Below, piece by piece: positions 48,141-57,478 of a stretch of 57,498 nt of DNA. Positions within the stretch are counted from its first letter, which is position 1. The number at the start of each line of letters is the position of its first letter. The stretch is taken from positions 1 through 57,498 of the forward strand of contig NZ_JAUHTR010000022.1 in the NCBI RefSeq assembly GCF_030418125.1, read 5' to 3'. The notes under the pieces were generated by a model that had not been told where the DNA came from, ran no database searches, and was given only the letters and a program-made list of their open reading frames with translations. Origin of the DNA: Fictibacillus fluitans (lineage in GTDB: Bacteria; Bacillota; Bacilli; Bacillales; Fictibacillaceae). Position numbers and translations under genes: made by a program.

Positions 48141-49313
48141 ATGAATAAGAGGAAAATAGCAGGGGTCTTACTTTCCCTATCATTATCGGCAGGAGTGATG
48201 GCGGGCTGCGGTGCGGCATCGACAGGAGGTTCAGGAGGCAAGGAAACCATTAAAGTGGGAGCCAACCTGGAACTGTCAGGCGGCGTAGCATCCTACGGAC
48301 AGTCGATTGCTGAAGGGCTTCAGCTTGGTTTGGACGAGCTGAACAAAAAGGGCATTGACGGAAAGAAAATTAAACTTGTCAAAGTAGATAATAAATCAGA
48401 AGCGGCAGAAGCGACAAGCGGTTCGCTTAAACTCGTGAGCCAAGATAAGGTGGCGGCTGTGGTCGGGGCTGCGACCAGCACCAATACGCTTGCACAGGTA
48501 CAGATTGCCCAGGGAAATAAAGTACCTTTGATCACGCCAACAGGAACAAATCCGGATATCACGAACAAAGGCGGCAAGGTGAATGATTATGTTTTCCGGA
48601 CCTGCTTTATTGATCCGTTTCAGGGAACAGTTGCCGCAAACTTTGCGACAGACAAGCTAAAAACGAAAAAAGCAGCCGTTTTTATCGACAGTGCGAGCGA
48701 TTATTCCAAAGGGCTGGCTTCCGCATTCAAATCTGCTTATAAGAAAAATGGCGGATCCACTGTGGCAGAGGAAGCATATGTGGCAAAAGATACAGACTTC
48801 CGTGCGACGCTTACCCGTTTGAAAGCGGCCAAGCCGGATTTCATTTTCCTGCCTGGCTATTATGAAGAAGTCGGCCTGATCATCAAGCAGGCGCGTGAAA
48901 TTGGCATTGAGGCACCGTTCATGGGCGGCGACGGCTGGGATTCTCCAAAACTCGTAGAAATTGCCGGTCCAAAAGCGTTGAACCATACGTATATCACCAA
49001 CCACTATTCTTCAGGAGATCCTGATAAGAAGATCCAGGATTTCGTCAGTGCCTTCAAGAAAAAGTACAAAGGAAAATCACCGGATGCCTTCAGTGCGCTT
49101 GGCTATGATACCGCATATTACCTGGCGGATGCCATTAAACGTTCAGGGGATGCCAGTCCTGAAAAAATCGCAAAAGCGCTGGCAAAAACAAAAGATTTAT
49201 CTCTTGTTTCCGGCAAACTGACGCTGGATAAAAACCACGATCCGATCAAATCGGCATCCATCCTTGAATACAAAGACGGCAAGCAGGAGTTTAATACAAA
49301 AATCAATCCATAA
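48141..49313 (+). CDS. Branched-chain amino-acid binding lipoprotein (LivJ/LivK type)
   Basis: 390 residues. The signal peptide ends in a lipobox, VMAGC. The family motif LELSGGVASYGQSIAEGLQLGLDELN is the standard start of a type-I periplasmic leucine/isoleucine/valine binding protein. The ATG at 48141 follows GAGGGGG; the frame open from 48069 is not supported. It is the receptor of the livHMGF importer that follows. Confidence 0.9.
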   Translation: MNKRKIAGVLLSLSLSAGVMAGCGAASTGGSGGKETIKVGANLELSGGVASYGQSIAEGLQLGLDELNKKGIDGKKIKLVKVDNKSEAAEATSGSLKLVSQDKVAAVVGAATSTNTLAQVQIAQGNKVPLITPTGTNPDITNKGGKVNDYVFRTCFIDPFQGTVAANFATDKLKTKKAAVFIDSASDYSKGLASAFKSAYKKNGGSTVAEEAYVAKDTDFRATLTRLKAAKPDFIFLPGYYEEVGLIIKQAREIGIEAPFMGGDGWDSPKLVEIAGPKALNHTYITNHYSSGDPDKKIQDFVSAFKKKYKGKSPDAFSALGYDTAYYLADAIKRSGDASPEKIAKALAKTKDLSLVSGKLTLDKNHDPIKSASILEYKDGKQEFNTKINP

Positions 49314-49325
49314 GAGCAAGACTGG

Positions 49326-49347
49326 ATAGGGGGCTCCGTCCCCCTAT
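49326..49347 (+). other. Stem-loop after the LIV binding-protein gene
   Basis: ATAGGGGG pairs perfectly with CCCCCTAT around CTCCGT. A T-run follows about 20 nt later (GCGCTTTTTTT), so partial termination is possible. Confidence 0.75.
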
Positions 49348-49426
49348 TCTCCGTTTTGCGCTTTTTTTCAATAAAGTGCTGCATGTGTGCAGCGCAAAAA
49401 ATATGTATTCTCAAGGAGAGAATGAG

Positions 49427-50305
49427 ATGGAATTGATTCAACAGCTGGTGAACGGAATCTCGCTTGGCAGTATTTACGCCCTGATTGCCCTCGGTTATAC
49501 CATGGTTTATGGAATTGTAAAACTTATTAATTTTGCACATGGTGACGTATTTATGGTCGGTTCATTTGTTGGCTTTTATTCGATCACAGTGCTTCATCTG
49601 CCTTTCATTGTTTCATTGATTCTTTCCATGGCCGTTTGTGCCGTTTTCGGTGTTCTGATTGAGAGAATTGCCTACAAACCCCTGCGCAACGCAACAAGGA
49701 TTGCGGCGCTTATTACAGCCATCGGGGTTTCGCTCCTCATTGAATATGGATTTATTTATGTGCGCGGCGCGCAGCCGGAAGCGTATCCGGGGGATGTACT
49801 GCCGGAGCATGCGGTTCATATTTTCGGAGCAAAGATTAACAGCCAGTCGCTTCTGATTCTTGGTGTATCCGTTGCCCTGATGATTATCCTTCAATTTATC
49901 GTACATAAAACAAAAATCGGGAAGGCGATGCGTGCAGTGTCCTTTGATGCAGAGGCTGCGCGGCTGATGGGCATCAATGTGGACCGCACCATTTCCGCCA
50001 CATTCGCCATCGGATCGGCGCTTGCCGGTGCAGCAGGTGTTGTTTTCGGAGTTTACTATATTAAGATTGAGCCGTTAATGGGTGTTATTCCCGGACTTAA
50101 AGCCTTCGTTGCGGCGGTGCTTGGCGGTATCGGGATCATTCCCGGTGCGATGGTCGGTGGATTGCTGCTCGGTGTAATTGAGTCACTGGTCAGCGCTTTT
50201 GGATATTCCCTATGGCGTGACGGTGCAGCCTTTATTGTTCTTATTTTAATTCTTATTTTCCTTCCTTCGGGACTGTTCGGAAAGTATAAAAGAGAAAAGG
50301 TATAG
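49427..50305 (+). CDS. livH: Branched-chain amino-acid ABC permease LivH
   Basis: 292 residues with about eight transmembrane helices. The segment ALIALGYTMVYGIVKLINFAHGDVFM is the LivH signature, and MRAVSFDAEAARLMGINVDRTI is the coupling loop. The ATG at 49427 follows AGGAG by 8 nt. It pairs with LivM. Confidence 0.92.
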   Translation: MELIQQLVNGISLGSIYALIALGYTMVYGIVKLINFAHGDVFMVGSFVGFYSITVLHLPFIVSLILSMAVCAVFGVLIERIAYKPLRNATRIAALITAIGVSLLIEYGFIYVRGAQPEAYPGDVLPEHAVHIFGAKINSQSLLILGVSVALMIILQFIVHKTKIGKAMRAVSFDAEAARLMGINVDRTISATFAIGSALAGAAGVVFGVYYIKIEPLMGVIPGLKAFVAAVLGGIGIIPGAMVGGLLLGVIESLVSAFGYSLWRDGAAFIVLILILIFLPSGLFGKYKREKV

Positions 50306-50316
50306 GGGGAACTGGA

Positions 50317-51291
50317 ATGGCGGTTTTTAAACAGGCGAAATTCTTTTGGTCATCGATCGTTGTCTCTCTTGTACTCTTTGCCGTTGTACAATTTATGATT
50401 ACCGGCGGGATGCTGAACCTTTTTTATGTTAATACACTGGTCTTTATTGCAATTAATATCATTCTTGCAGTATCACTGCATTTGATTATTGGCATTACCG
50501 GACAGTTTTCAATCGGGCATGCAGGTTTTCTTGCCGTAGGGGCATATGCCTCGGGAATCATTACGATGAAGCTGGAGCTCCCGTTCATTTCAGCACTGGT
50601 AGTTGGCGGTCTTGTGGCTGCACTCGCGGGCTTCATTATCGGATTTCCATCACTGAGGCTGAAGGGCGACTATCTGGCCATTGCCACCTTAGGATTCGGG
50701 GAAATCGTCCGCATCTTGTTTTTGAACATGGATTATGTCGGCGGGGCAAGCGGAATGCAGGTTAATCATCTGACCACCTGGCCGTGGGTATTCGTCTGCA
50801 TGCTTGTTGCCATTCTCGTCATCGTCAACTTTACAAATTCCACCCACGGGCGGGCGTGCATCTCCATCAGGGAGGACGAAACCGCAGCGGATGCGATGGG
50901 GATCAATACCACCTACTATAAAGTCATGGCTTTTGTGATCGGTGCTTTTTTTGCCGGTGTTGCCGGGGGATTGTATGCGCACAATTTCTATATCATTCAG
51001 CCGTCGAACTTCGGCTTTTTGAAATCCTTTGATATTTTGATTTTTGTCGTACTCGGCGGCCTGGGTTCTCTGTCGGGATCGGTCATTGCCGCCATTTTGT
51101 TAACGGTCATCTCTACATTCCTTCAGGATTATCCTGAAACGAGAATGATTATCTACAGTCTTGTTCTTATTGTTGTCATGCTGTACCGCCCTCAAGGTTT
51201 GATGGGGACGAAAGAGATTACATCTGTATTCAGCAGAAGCCAGAAAGTTAAAGGAGGGAAGAAGGATGGAAAAGGACAAACCGTTGCTTAA
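50317..51291 (+). CDS. livM: Branched-chain amino-acid ABC permease LivM
   Basis: 324 residues with about ten transmembrane helices. GITGQFSIGHAGFLAVGAYASG is the LivM hallmark, and REDETAADAMGINTTYYKVMAF is the coupling loop. It starts 11 nt after livH and its last 26 nt overlap livG, so all three genes are closely coupled. Confidence 0.92.
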   Translation: MAVFKQAKFFWSSIVVSLVLFAVVQFMITGGMLNLFYVNTLVFIAINIILAVSLHLIIGITGQFSIGHAGFLAVGAYASGIITMKLELPFISALVVGGLVAALAGFIIGFPSLRLKGDYLAIATLGFGEIVRILFLNMDYVGGASGMQVNHLTTWPWVFVCMLVAILVIVNFTNSTHGRACISIREDETAADAMGINTTYYKVMAFVIGAFFAGVAGGLYAHNFYIIQPSNFGFLKSFDILIFVVLGGLGSLSGSVIAAILLTVISTFLQDYPETRMIIYSLVLIVVMLYRPQGLMGTKEITSVFSRSQKVKGGKKDGKGQTVA

Positions 51292-52045
51292 AGTAGAGAA
51301 CGTCGGAATCCGCTTCGGTGGTCTGCGTGCGGTCTCCGATGTGAATATTGAGCTGTATCCAGGCGAGATGGCGGGCTTGATCGGACCGAACGGGGCGGGG
51401 AAAACCACCTTCTTTAATATGCTGACAGGGGTGTACGTACCGACAGAAGGGCAGATTGTGCTCAATGGGAAAAAGCTGAATAACCTGCCTCCTTATAAAA
51501 TTACGAGAAACGGGATCAGCCGTACCTTTCAAAATATCCGTTTATTCGGGGAGCTTTCTGTTATCGATAATGTTAAAGTTGCTTATCATTCTCAGGCGAA
51601 GCATACGCTGTTCAGCTCTATCTTCCGGTTGCCGCCCCATTTTGCGGGAGAGCGCGAAATGGAAGAAAAGGCGACGGAGTTTTTAAAGATATTCAGCCTC
51701 GACAGGTTTAAACACGAGAAAGCCAAAAATCTGCCATATGGACAGCAGAGGCGGCTTGAAATCGCCCGGGCGCTTGCGGCAAATCCGAAGCTCCTGCTGC
51801 TCGATGAGCCTGCCGCTGGTATGAACCCTCATGAAACGAGAGAGCTCATGAACCTGATTGCCTTTATCCGGGAACGGTTTGATCTTACGGTTCTATTAAT
51901 TGAGCATGACATGCCGCTTGTTATGGGCGTGTGTGAACGCATCTTTGTTCTGGACCACGGACAATTGATTGCAGAGGGATCACCCGCTGAAATCAAGAAC
52001 AATCCGAAGGTCATTGAGGCGTATTTAGGTGAGGAGGTTTCGTAA
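51266..52045 (+). CDS. livG: Branched-chain amino-acid ABC ATPase LivG
   Basis: 259 residues. Walker A GPNGAGKTTFF, a signature reduced to LPYGQQRRLEIA, Walker B LLLLDEPAAG and H-loop IEHDM, with the LivG hallmark SRTFQNIRLF. AAAGGAGG precedes the ATG within livM. Confidence 0.93.
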   Translation: MEKDKPLLKVENVGIRFGGLRAVSDVNIELYPGEMAGLIGPNGAGKTTFFNMLTGVYVPTEGQIVLNGKKLNNLPPYKITRNGISRTFQNIRLFGELSVIDNVKVAYHSQAKHTLFSSIFRLPPHFAGEREMEEKATEFLKIFSLDRFKHEKAKNLPYGQQRRLEIARALAANPKLLLLDEPAAGMNPHETRELMNLIAFIRERFDLTVLLIEHDMPLVMGVCERIFVLDHGQLIAEGSPAEIKNNPKVIEAYLGEEVS

Positions 52046-52752
52046 TGCTGAAGGTGGAAGACATAAATGTATATTACGGCAACATCCAGGCACTTGATGA
52101 CATCTCCCTTGAGATTCATGAGGGTGAAATTGTGACGTTAATCGGTGCCAACGGAGCGGGAAAGAGTACGCTGCTGAAAACTGTTTCCGGCCTGTTAAAG
52201 CCAAAGCAGGGGAAAATCCTGTATGAAGGCAAGCCTATCAATGGTAAAGCCGCACAAACGATCGTTAAGCAGGGCATTTCCCATGTGCCTGAGGGAAGAC
52301 GGGTATTTGCCAATATGACAGTGGAAGAGAACCTTCAGCTTGGGGCTTTCCTCCGCAAGGATAAAGAAGGAATCAAGCAGGATTTGGAACGTGTATACGA
52401 GCTGTTTCCTCGCCTTCTGGAACGGCTGAAGCAGCAGGCAGGAACGCTGTCAGGCGGAGAACAGCAGATGCTGGCCATGGGCCGTGCTTTAATGGCGAGG
52501 CCGCGATTGCTGCTGCTTGATGAGCCTTCAATGGGGCTTGCGCCGCTCCTGGTCAAAACAATTTTCCGCATCATTGAAGAGATTAACAAGGCGGGAACCA
52601 CGATTCTTCTCGTCGAGCAAAATGCGAATTTGGCACTTTCCATCGCCAACCGGGCATATGTAGTGGAAACAGGAAGGATCGTACTTTCTGGTGATGCGGC
52701 AGAACTGACATCAAGCGAACAGGTGAAAATGGCATACCTCGGCGGACATTAG
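52045..52752 (+). CDS. livF: Branched-chain amino-acid ABC ATPase LivF
   Basis: 235 residues. Walker A GANGAGKSTLL, signature LSGGEQQML, Walker B LLLLDEPSMGLAP and H-loop replaced by VEQNAN as is normal in LivF. Its start overlaps the livG stop (TAATG). It ends the LIV operon. Confidence 0.93.
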   Translation: MLKVEDINVYYGNIQALDDISLEIHEGEIVTLIGANGAGKSTLLKTVSGLLKPKQGKILYEGKPINGKAAQTIVKQGISHVPEGRRVFANMTVEENLQLGAFLRKDKEGIKQDLERVYELFPRLLERLKQQAGTLSGGEQQMLAMGRALMARPRLLLLDEPSMGLAPLLVKTIFRIIEEINKAGTTILLVEQNANLALSIANRAYVVETGRIVLSGDAAELTSSEQVKMAYLGGH

Positions 52753-52764
52753 ACAAAAATAAAC

Positions 52765-52790
52765 AGACCGGCTCCTTATGGGGCCGGTCT
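52765..52790. terminator. Hairpin at the end of the LIV operon
   Basis: AGACCGGCTCC pairs with GGGGCCGGTCT around TTAT. The plus-strand tail TAACCG is poor, so its efficiency as an intrinsic terminator is uncertain. Confidence 0.65.
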
Positions 52791-52837
52791 TAACCGTTGC
52801 ACCGGGAGTGCAGGCAAACAGGGTTCATCCCCTTTTC

Positions 52838-52867
52838 TTGTACGGGATGCGGATGTAACGGTATAAT
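52838..52867 (+). promoter_or_regulatory. Sigma-A promoter of the FUSC gene
   Basis: TTGTAC at 52838-52843 and a perfect TATAAT at 52862-52867, spaced 18 bp, lie 37 nt before the ATG. Confidence 0.65.
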
Positions 52868-52903
52868 TCACAAAAAAGCTTGTTTGGCAGAAAGGAGGAC
52901 AAA

Positions 52904-55102
52904 ATGAAATATTGGTTATACCGGCTGCTGGCATCCGACCCGGGCAGAAAGCGGCTCCGCACGGCGAGTAAAGTGACATTGAGCGTCATCAGCTCAGTCG
53001 GAGTCATGCTGTTGATTGTTATAAACGCTGGCGGCCAGGTCACCTCTGCGATTTTTGCAGGAGTAATCGGAATGATGGGAATTCTGGTGGTTAACGATGA
53101 TTCGGATAAAGAGAAAAAGGTAACCACTTTTCTGATAACGATCTCCAGTGCGTTCTCTATTGCTTTTGGCTCTTTGCTGGCAAAGTGGGGCTTTGCAGCT
53201 GACATCTTCCTGCTGCTCGTCGTATTCCTGGCGCTGTATCTTCAGCGGTTCGGCAGCCGCTACTTTTCCATTTGCATGATCGCCTTTATGTCCTTTTATT
53301 TTGTCACCCTGCTGAAGGTGGGTTTCCCTCAGGTTCCGTGGCTGCTGCTCTCGATTTTAACTGGAATCACCTTTGCCTACCTGTATAATTTCATTCTGAT
53401 TAAGGACAAGCCAGATGAAGTGCTGAAGCGGTCCCTGGACTCTTTTCATATCCAGGCAAATTTAACACTGTACCTTGTCAGTGATATTGTCAGAGATATT
53501 AATCTCGAACAGAAGCGGCTTGCCAATCTGGACCGTAACGTACAAAAGCTTGGAGATTATGCACGGGTAGTGTCGAACGAGCTGGGGACAACCGATCCCG
53601 GCTCCATCTGGCCGGGGCTGAGTACCAATCAATTGCGGTTGTACATATTTGATACCGCCATGCTGATGGAAACATTGTCTCCGACCATCCGGCGGTTGAA
53701 AGAACACCACGCTCTCCAAAATACAGCGATCCGCGCCGCGCTCCTGCAGGCCATCCAATCCATCCGTGAGGCAGAGGTTCTTAATACGAATCAGATGCAT
53801 CACCTGGAAAATGCAGCAGCGAGTGTGCAGTCACTGCGCAGCCTGCTCAGAACACTGAAGCCGGATAAAACGAATCGGGAATGGCTTTATTTGATCCGGA
53901 GGATGGAGTCGATCGCCAACCATATCATTGATGGTGCATTCGAGCTCCAGCAGTCCCTGCAGCAGGAGAGCAAACATAACAAACCGGATGCGGGGAAAGA
54001 GGATATAAACGAAGAAGAAAAGAAAGAAGAAGAGGAGGATGGTCTGCGGCCGACAACAAAAAAAGCGATTCAGGCCGCCATCGCCGGAGGATTATCGATT
54101 TTGGCAGGACACCTTTATTCGCCTGCACATCAATATTGGATTTTGCTGTCATGTTTTGTTGTCCTTCTTGGTACGGAAACGGTTGGGCGTACGCTGGTTA
54201 AGGCACTGCAGCGGAGCGTGGGTACCTTTTTGGGAGCAATAGCGGGTTTTTTGATTGCCCTATTCTTGACAGGCATCCAAGATGTCATCCTGCTTTTCTT
54301 TTGTGTTTTCATGGCCTTTTACTTGCTTCCGATTTCGTACACCCTGATGATGTTCTGGATTACCATGCTCATGGCATTAATGTACGATATCCTTCTGGGA
54401 GGCATTACACAGCAAGTGATGGTTGCCCGTGTCATTGATACAGTTGCCGGAGTGGGTCTTGGTTTTATTGTATCGGCACTTGTCTTTCCCCAGAAAACGA
54501 GGGACAAGGTTACTACCTCAACCATCGAATACCTGGAAGCCCTGAAAGAATATGTGAAACGATATATCGATCGTTTTAACAATGAGCATTCTGATTATAA
54601 CCTTGCAGATCACGCGCTGGAGCTTGATCAAATGCTTCAGACACTGATTACAGATGCAAGTCCGTTATCGAGGGGCTGGTTTGGCCGTAGGGGTCTTCAA
54701 CAGCAGTTGACGGTACTGACAGCAGCAAATTTTTACGCCAAGCAGCTTGTGGCTTCTTCGACAAGAAAGAGCCAGCTGAATACGAACTACAAGTTTGAGG
54801 AGCTGCTGAATCATGTACAGCACTCACTCTCCCGCAATATCGAAGGGCTTTGTTCAGCTGTCAGAGGAGAAAGCCAGGTTCATATTGTCGATTTGGAAAA
54901 AGAACGTGAACAGCTCGAACGGATTCCGGAAGAGTCGAAAGCCAGTGAAAAGGATATGATCAATCACCTCCGTCTACTTCACAACATTCACTATGTCTGG
55001 AGAATCAATGAATCCATCGTTTATTTGGCAAAGCAGCTTGGCGCCGAGCCCGAAAAAAGCGGTCAGAATGCAGCAGAAGAACGCGGTGCTCCACAACTGT
55101 AA
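52904..55102 (+). CDS. FUSC-family (aromatic acid exporter-like) membrane protein
   Basis: 732 residues. Two blocks of about six transmembrane helices (roughly 25-165 and 395-540) each precede a cytoplasmic region, a duplicated layout of the FUSC/YqjA/AaeB-like family. An acidic linker EEEKKEEEED lies near residue 380 before the second membrane block. The family exports aromatic acids or similar compounds in some bacteria; the substrate here is unknown. The start MKYWLYRLL follows AAAGGAGG. Its 3' end overlaps a convergent gene by 40 nt. Confidence 0.82.
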   Translation: MKYWLYRLLASDPGRKRLRTASKVTLSVISSVGVMLLIVINAGGQVTSAIFAGVIGMMGILVVNDDSDKEKKVTTFLITISSAFSIAFGSLLAKWGFAADIFLLLVVFLALYLQRFGSRYFSICMIAFMSFYFVTLLKVGFPQVPWLLLSILTGITFAYLYNFILIKDKPDEVLKRSLDSFHIQANLTLYLVSDIVRDINLEQKRLANLDRNVQKLGDYARVVSNELGTTDPGSIWPGLSTNQLRLYIFDTAMLMETLSPTIRRLKEHHALQNTAIRAALLQAIQSIREAEVLNTNQMHHLENAAASVQSLRSLLRTLKPDKTNREWLYLIRRMESIANHIIDGAFELQQSLQQESKHNKPDAGKEDINEEEKKEEEEDGLRPTTKKAIQAAIAGGLSILAGHLYSPAHQYWILLSCFVVLLGTETVGRTLVKALQRSVGTFLGAIAGFLIALFLTGIQDVILLFFCVFMAFYLLPISYTLMMFWITMLMALMYDILLGGITQQVMVARVIDTVAGVGLGFIVSALVFPQKTRDKVTTSTIEYLEALKEYVKRYIDRFNNEHSDYNLADHALELDQMLQTLITDASPLSRGWFGRRGLQQQLTVLTAANFYAKQLVASSTRKSQLNTNYKFEELLNHVQHSLSRNIEGLCSAVRGESQVHIVDLEKEREQLERIPEESKASEKDMINHLRLLHNIHYVWRINESIVYLAKQLGAEPEKSGQNAAEERGAPQL

Positions 55103-55491
55103 CAAGTCTTCTGGCCAGAACCCTGTTCAGGGGCATATTTACCGCTGCAGTATTGGCATGTCCGATACTGCTTTTTTCGTGCACGGATGGTTGCCACCAG
55201 CGTGTTTAAAATTCTTTCCTGGCGTTCCTGCGCAGTTGCCGATTCCAGGACATGCCACTCAATCAGATGGCGTTCCACAGGAACAGCAACGGGGTCCTTA
55301 GCACTTGAATGATAGCCGATTCCCAGGCCTTCTGTTTTACGGCAAATAAAAAAAGTAGGATTCCGTTCACAAAAACCTTCAATTGTAAATAAAAAAACGT
55401 TCCCTTCCGCAGGCTGATCCAGTGTGTCAATCTGCTCACGCTGGATCAGACGGGACAGCCAGCGGGCAGCCTGTGCTTTAGAAGATTTCAT
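55063..55491 (-). CDS. Hypothetical protein with C-terminal zinc ribbon
   Basis: 142 residues. The C-terminus has CQYCSGKY and CYSCG, four cysteines in two CxxC pairs, consistent with a zinc ribbon. The N-terminal part has no recognised family. The ATG at 55491 follows AAAGGAG by 7 nt. Its stop lies inside the convergent FUSC gene, and the shared 40 nt contains no obvious terminator. The function is unknown. Confidence 0.65.
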   Translation of the reverse strand: MKSSKAQAARWLSRLIQREQIDTLDQPAEGNVFLFTIEGFCERNPTFFICRKTEGLGIGYHSSAKDPVAVPVERHLIEWHVLESATAQERQERILNTLVATIRARKKQYRTCQYCSGKYAPEQGSGQKTCYSCGAPRSSAAF

Positions 55492-55702
55492 ATGCACGCT
55501 CCTTTCTATTATTGTTTAATAGAACAAAAGAACTAGACAATTATCAAATAATTTCGCCATATAGTGCCAAAGTTCCTTTGTTTTTGCACAGCTGTCTTAC
55601 AATATTTTTTAGATATATTCAAAATGAAGGAAGGGAGTAAAGAGAGTTTAAAGAAAAATACAGTAATACATATGATTTCAATTGAGTAAAAGGGGATTTA
55701 TT

Positions 55703-56650
55703 ATGAACATTATCGACTTTCATTGTGACGCATTGTTGAAGCTGTACGAATCCAAAGGAACGCTGAGCTTTGCCTCGGCGCCTGAACTGGAAACAAACAA
55801 GGAGAGGCTAAAGCAGGGAAAGGTGAAAATACAATGCTTTGCCATTTTCATTGAGCCGGAGATTCCTTCCGATCAAAAATACCAGGCTGCACTGGGTCAG
55901 GTTGATTTGTTTTACAGTGAGGTATTAAGAAAAAATCCGGAGATGAAACACATTCGAAGCTGGGAAGATTTTGATCGTTTAAAGGATGGAGAAATCGGCG
56001 CAATGCTTACACTTGAAGGAGTCGATGCCATTGGCAACGACCTGTCCAAGCTGCATATTCTCCACCAGCTGGGCGTCATGTCTGTCGGGTTAACCTGGAA
56101 TACAGCGAACCTGGCAGCTGATGGGGCAGGTGAGCCGCGTGGAGGAGGCTTAACTCTGTTTGGAAAGGACGTTGTCGGGTTCCTTAATCAGTATCAGATG
56201 TTAACCGATGTTTCGCACTTAAGTGAGATGGCATTTTGGGATGTTATGGAGACTGCTGAGTATCCATTTGCGAGCCACTCCAATTCCAAAGAACTTTGTA
56301 ATCATCCTCGTAATTTGACGGATGACCAGGCAACAGCCATGTTTGAAAAGGGCGGCACCATCCACATGGTGTACAATCCACCGTTCATTAACACAGATCA
56401 ATATACAGCTACCATTCCTGACTTGATCAGGCACATCGACCGCTTTTGCTCGCTTGGCGGTGCTAAACAGATTGGCCTTGGTTCGGATTTCGACGGGATA
56501 TCTACGTTTATTACCGATTTGGAGAATGCCGCCAAAAGTCAAAACCTGATTAACGAACTGTTGAAGCACTACAATGAGGAGCAGGTGCGGGGGTTTGCCT
56601 TTGATAACTTTATGAATCATCGCCCACCTTTAAGACAGGTGCGAAAATAG
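55703..56650 (+). CDS. Membrane (renal) dipeptidase homologue
   Basis: 315 residues, a TIM-barrel amidohydrolase. Zinc ligands are visible: IIDFHCDALL (His, Asp), the bridging Glu in LEGVDAIGND, SHLSE and SHSNSK (His residues). The family hydrolyses L-D or D-D dipeptides; bacterial members are cytoplasmic. The ATG at 55703 follows AAAAGGGG. The previous gene is divergent, leaving about 210 nt that may hold its promoter. It precedes the esterase gene. Confidence 0.87.
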   Translation: MNIIDFHCDALLKLYESKGTLSFASAPELETNKERLKQGKVKIQCFAIFIEPEIPSDQKYQAALGQVDLFYSEVLRKNPEMKHIRSWEDFDRLKDGEIGAMLTLEGVDAIGNDLSKLHILHQLGVMSVGLTWNTANLAADGAGEPRGGGLTLFGKDVVGFLNQYQMLTDVSHLSEMAFWDVMETAEYPFASHSNSKELCNHPRNLTDDQATAMFEKGGTIHMVYNPPFINTDQYTATIPDLIRHIDRFCSLGGAKQIGLGSDFDGISTFITDLENAAKSQNLINELLKHYNEEQVRGFAFDNFMNHRPPLRQVRK

Positions 56651-56658
56651 GTTTATGC

Positions 56659-56701
56659 AGGAAATAGTAGCGGAATAAAAGAAATGATAGTGGAACGCAT
56701 T
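56659..56701. repeat. Possible short degenerate 20-bp repeat
   Basis: GAAATAGTAGCGGAA at 56661 and GAAATGATAGTGGAA at 56681 are 20 bp apart, after a partial earlier copy (GAAAATAG at 56643). Only two to three units, so it may be chance; it resembles the longer arrays. Confidence 0.35.
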
Positions 56702-56722
56702 CTTTAAATGGAAGGTGATTCT

Positions 56723-57478
56723 ATGGAAGAACGTGCATTGCAGTATCCAGTGCTGAAAGAAGGAGAGCCGTTTTGTTTTGAAGGAAGTCAGGTGGGAATC
56801 CTGGTGATACATGGGTTCACAGGTTCCACCCAGAGCATGCGTCCCCTGGGGGAGGCATACGCAGAAAAAGGGTATACGGTTTGCGGGCCAAGACTTAAGG
56901 GACATGGGACCCACTACGAGGACATGGAGCAGACGACATACCAGGACTGGATTGCTTCGGTTGAAGAAGGCTACGCCTGGCTTAAGGAACGCTGTGACAC
57001 CATTTTTGTAACCGGTCTGTCGATGGGAGGTACGCTGACTCTTTATCTTGCTGAGAAATACCCTGACATTAAAGGGATTATTCCTATTAATGCAGCAGTG
57101 GATATCCCCAACATGGAAGAGATGAGTAACGCAGAGGAACCTCGTTTTCTTGATGCCATCGGATCGGATATTAAAAACCCGGGTGTAAACGAACTTTCAT
57201 ATGAACGGACGCCTCTAAAGTCGGTGAAGGAAATACTAAAGCTCATGGATCAGGTGAAAAGCGGATTGCACCGTATAACCTGTCCGGCCTTCATTTTTGT
57301 TTCCGAAATCGACCATGTGGTTCCTCCGCTGAACTCCCAGCTGATCCTGGAGCAAATTTCTTCAGAAGAAAAGACCTTGCAGTATATGGCCGACAGCTAT
57401 CATGTGGCAACCCTTGATAATGATCAGGGAATGATTATTGAGAAAACGCTGGCATTTGTGGAAAAGCAGTTACTATAA
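56723..57478 (+). CDS. Est30-like carboxylesterase / monoacylglycerol lipase
   Basis: 251 residues, an alpha/beta hydrolase. The nucleophile elbow is GLSMGG (S100), the acid is D in EIDHVVPP, and the catalytic His is in DSYHVATLD. The oxyanion segment is HGFTGS. It resembles Geobacillus Est30, which hydrolyses short to medium chain esters. The ATG at 56723 follows GGAAGGTGA; an ATG at 56708 is earlier and lacks a box. The gene ends 20 nt before the end of the window. Confidence 0.87.
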   Translation: MEERALQYPVLKEGEPFCFEGSQVGILVIHGFTGSTQSMRPLGEAYAEKGYTVCGPRLKGHGTHYEDMEQTTYQDWIASVEEGYAWLKERCDTIFVTGLSMGGTLTLYLAEKYPDIKGIIPINAAVDIPNMEEMSNAEEPRFLDAIGSDIKNPGVNELSYERTPLKSVKEILKLMDQVKSGLHRITCPAFIFVSEIDHVVPPLNSQLILEQISSEEKTLQYMADSYHVATLDNDQGMIIEKTLAFVEKQLL

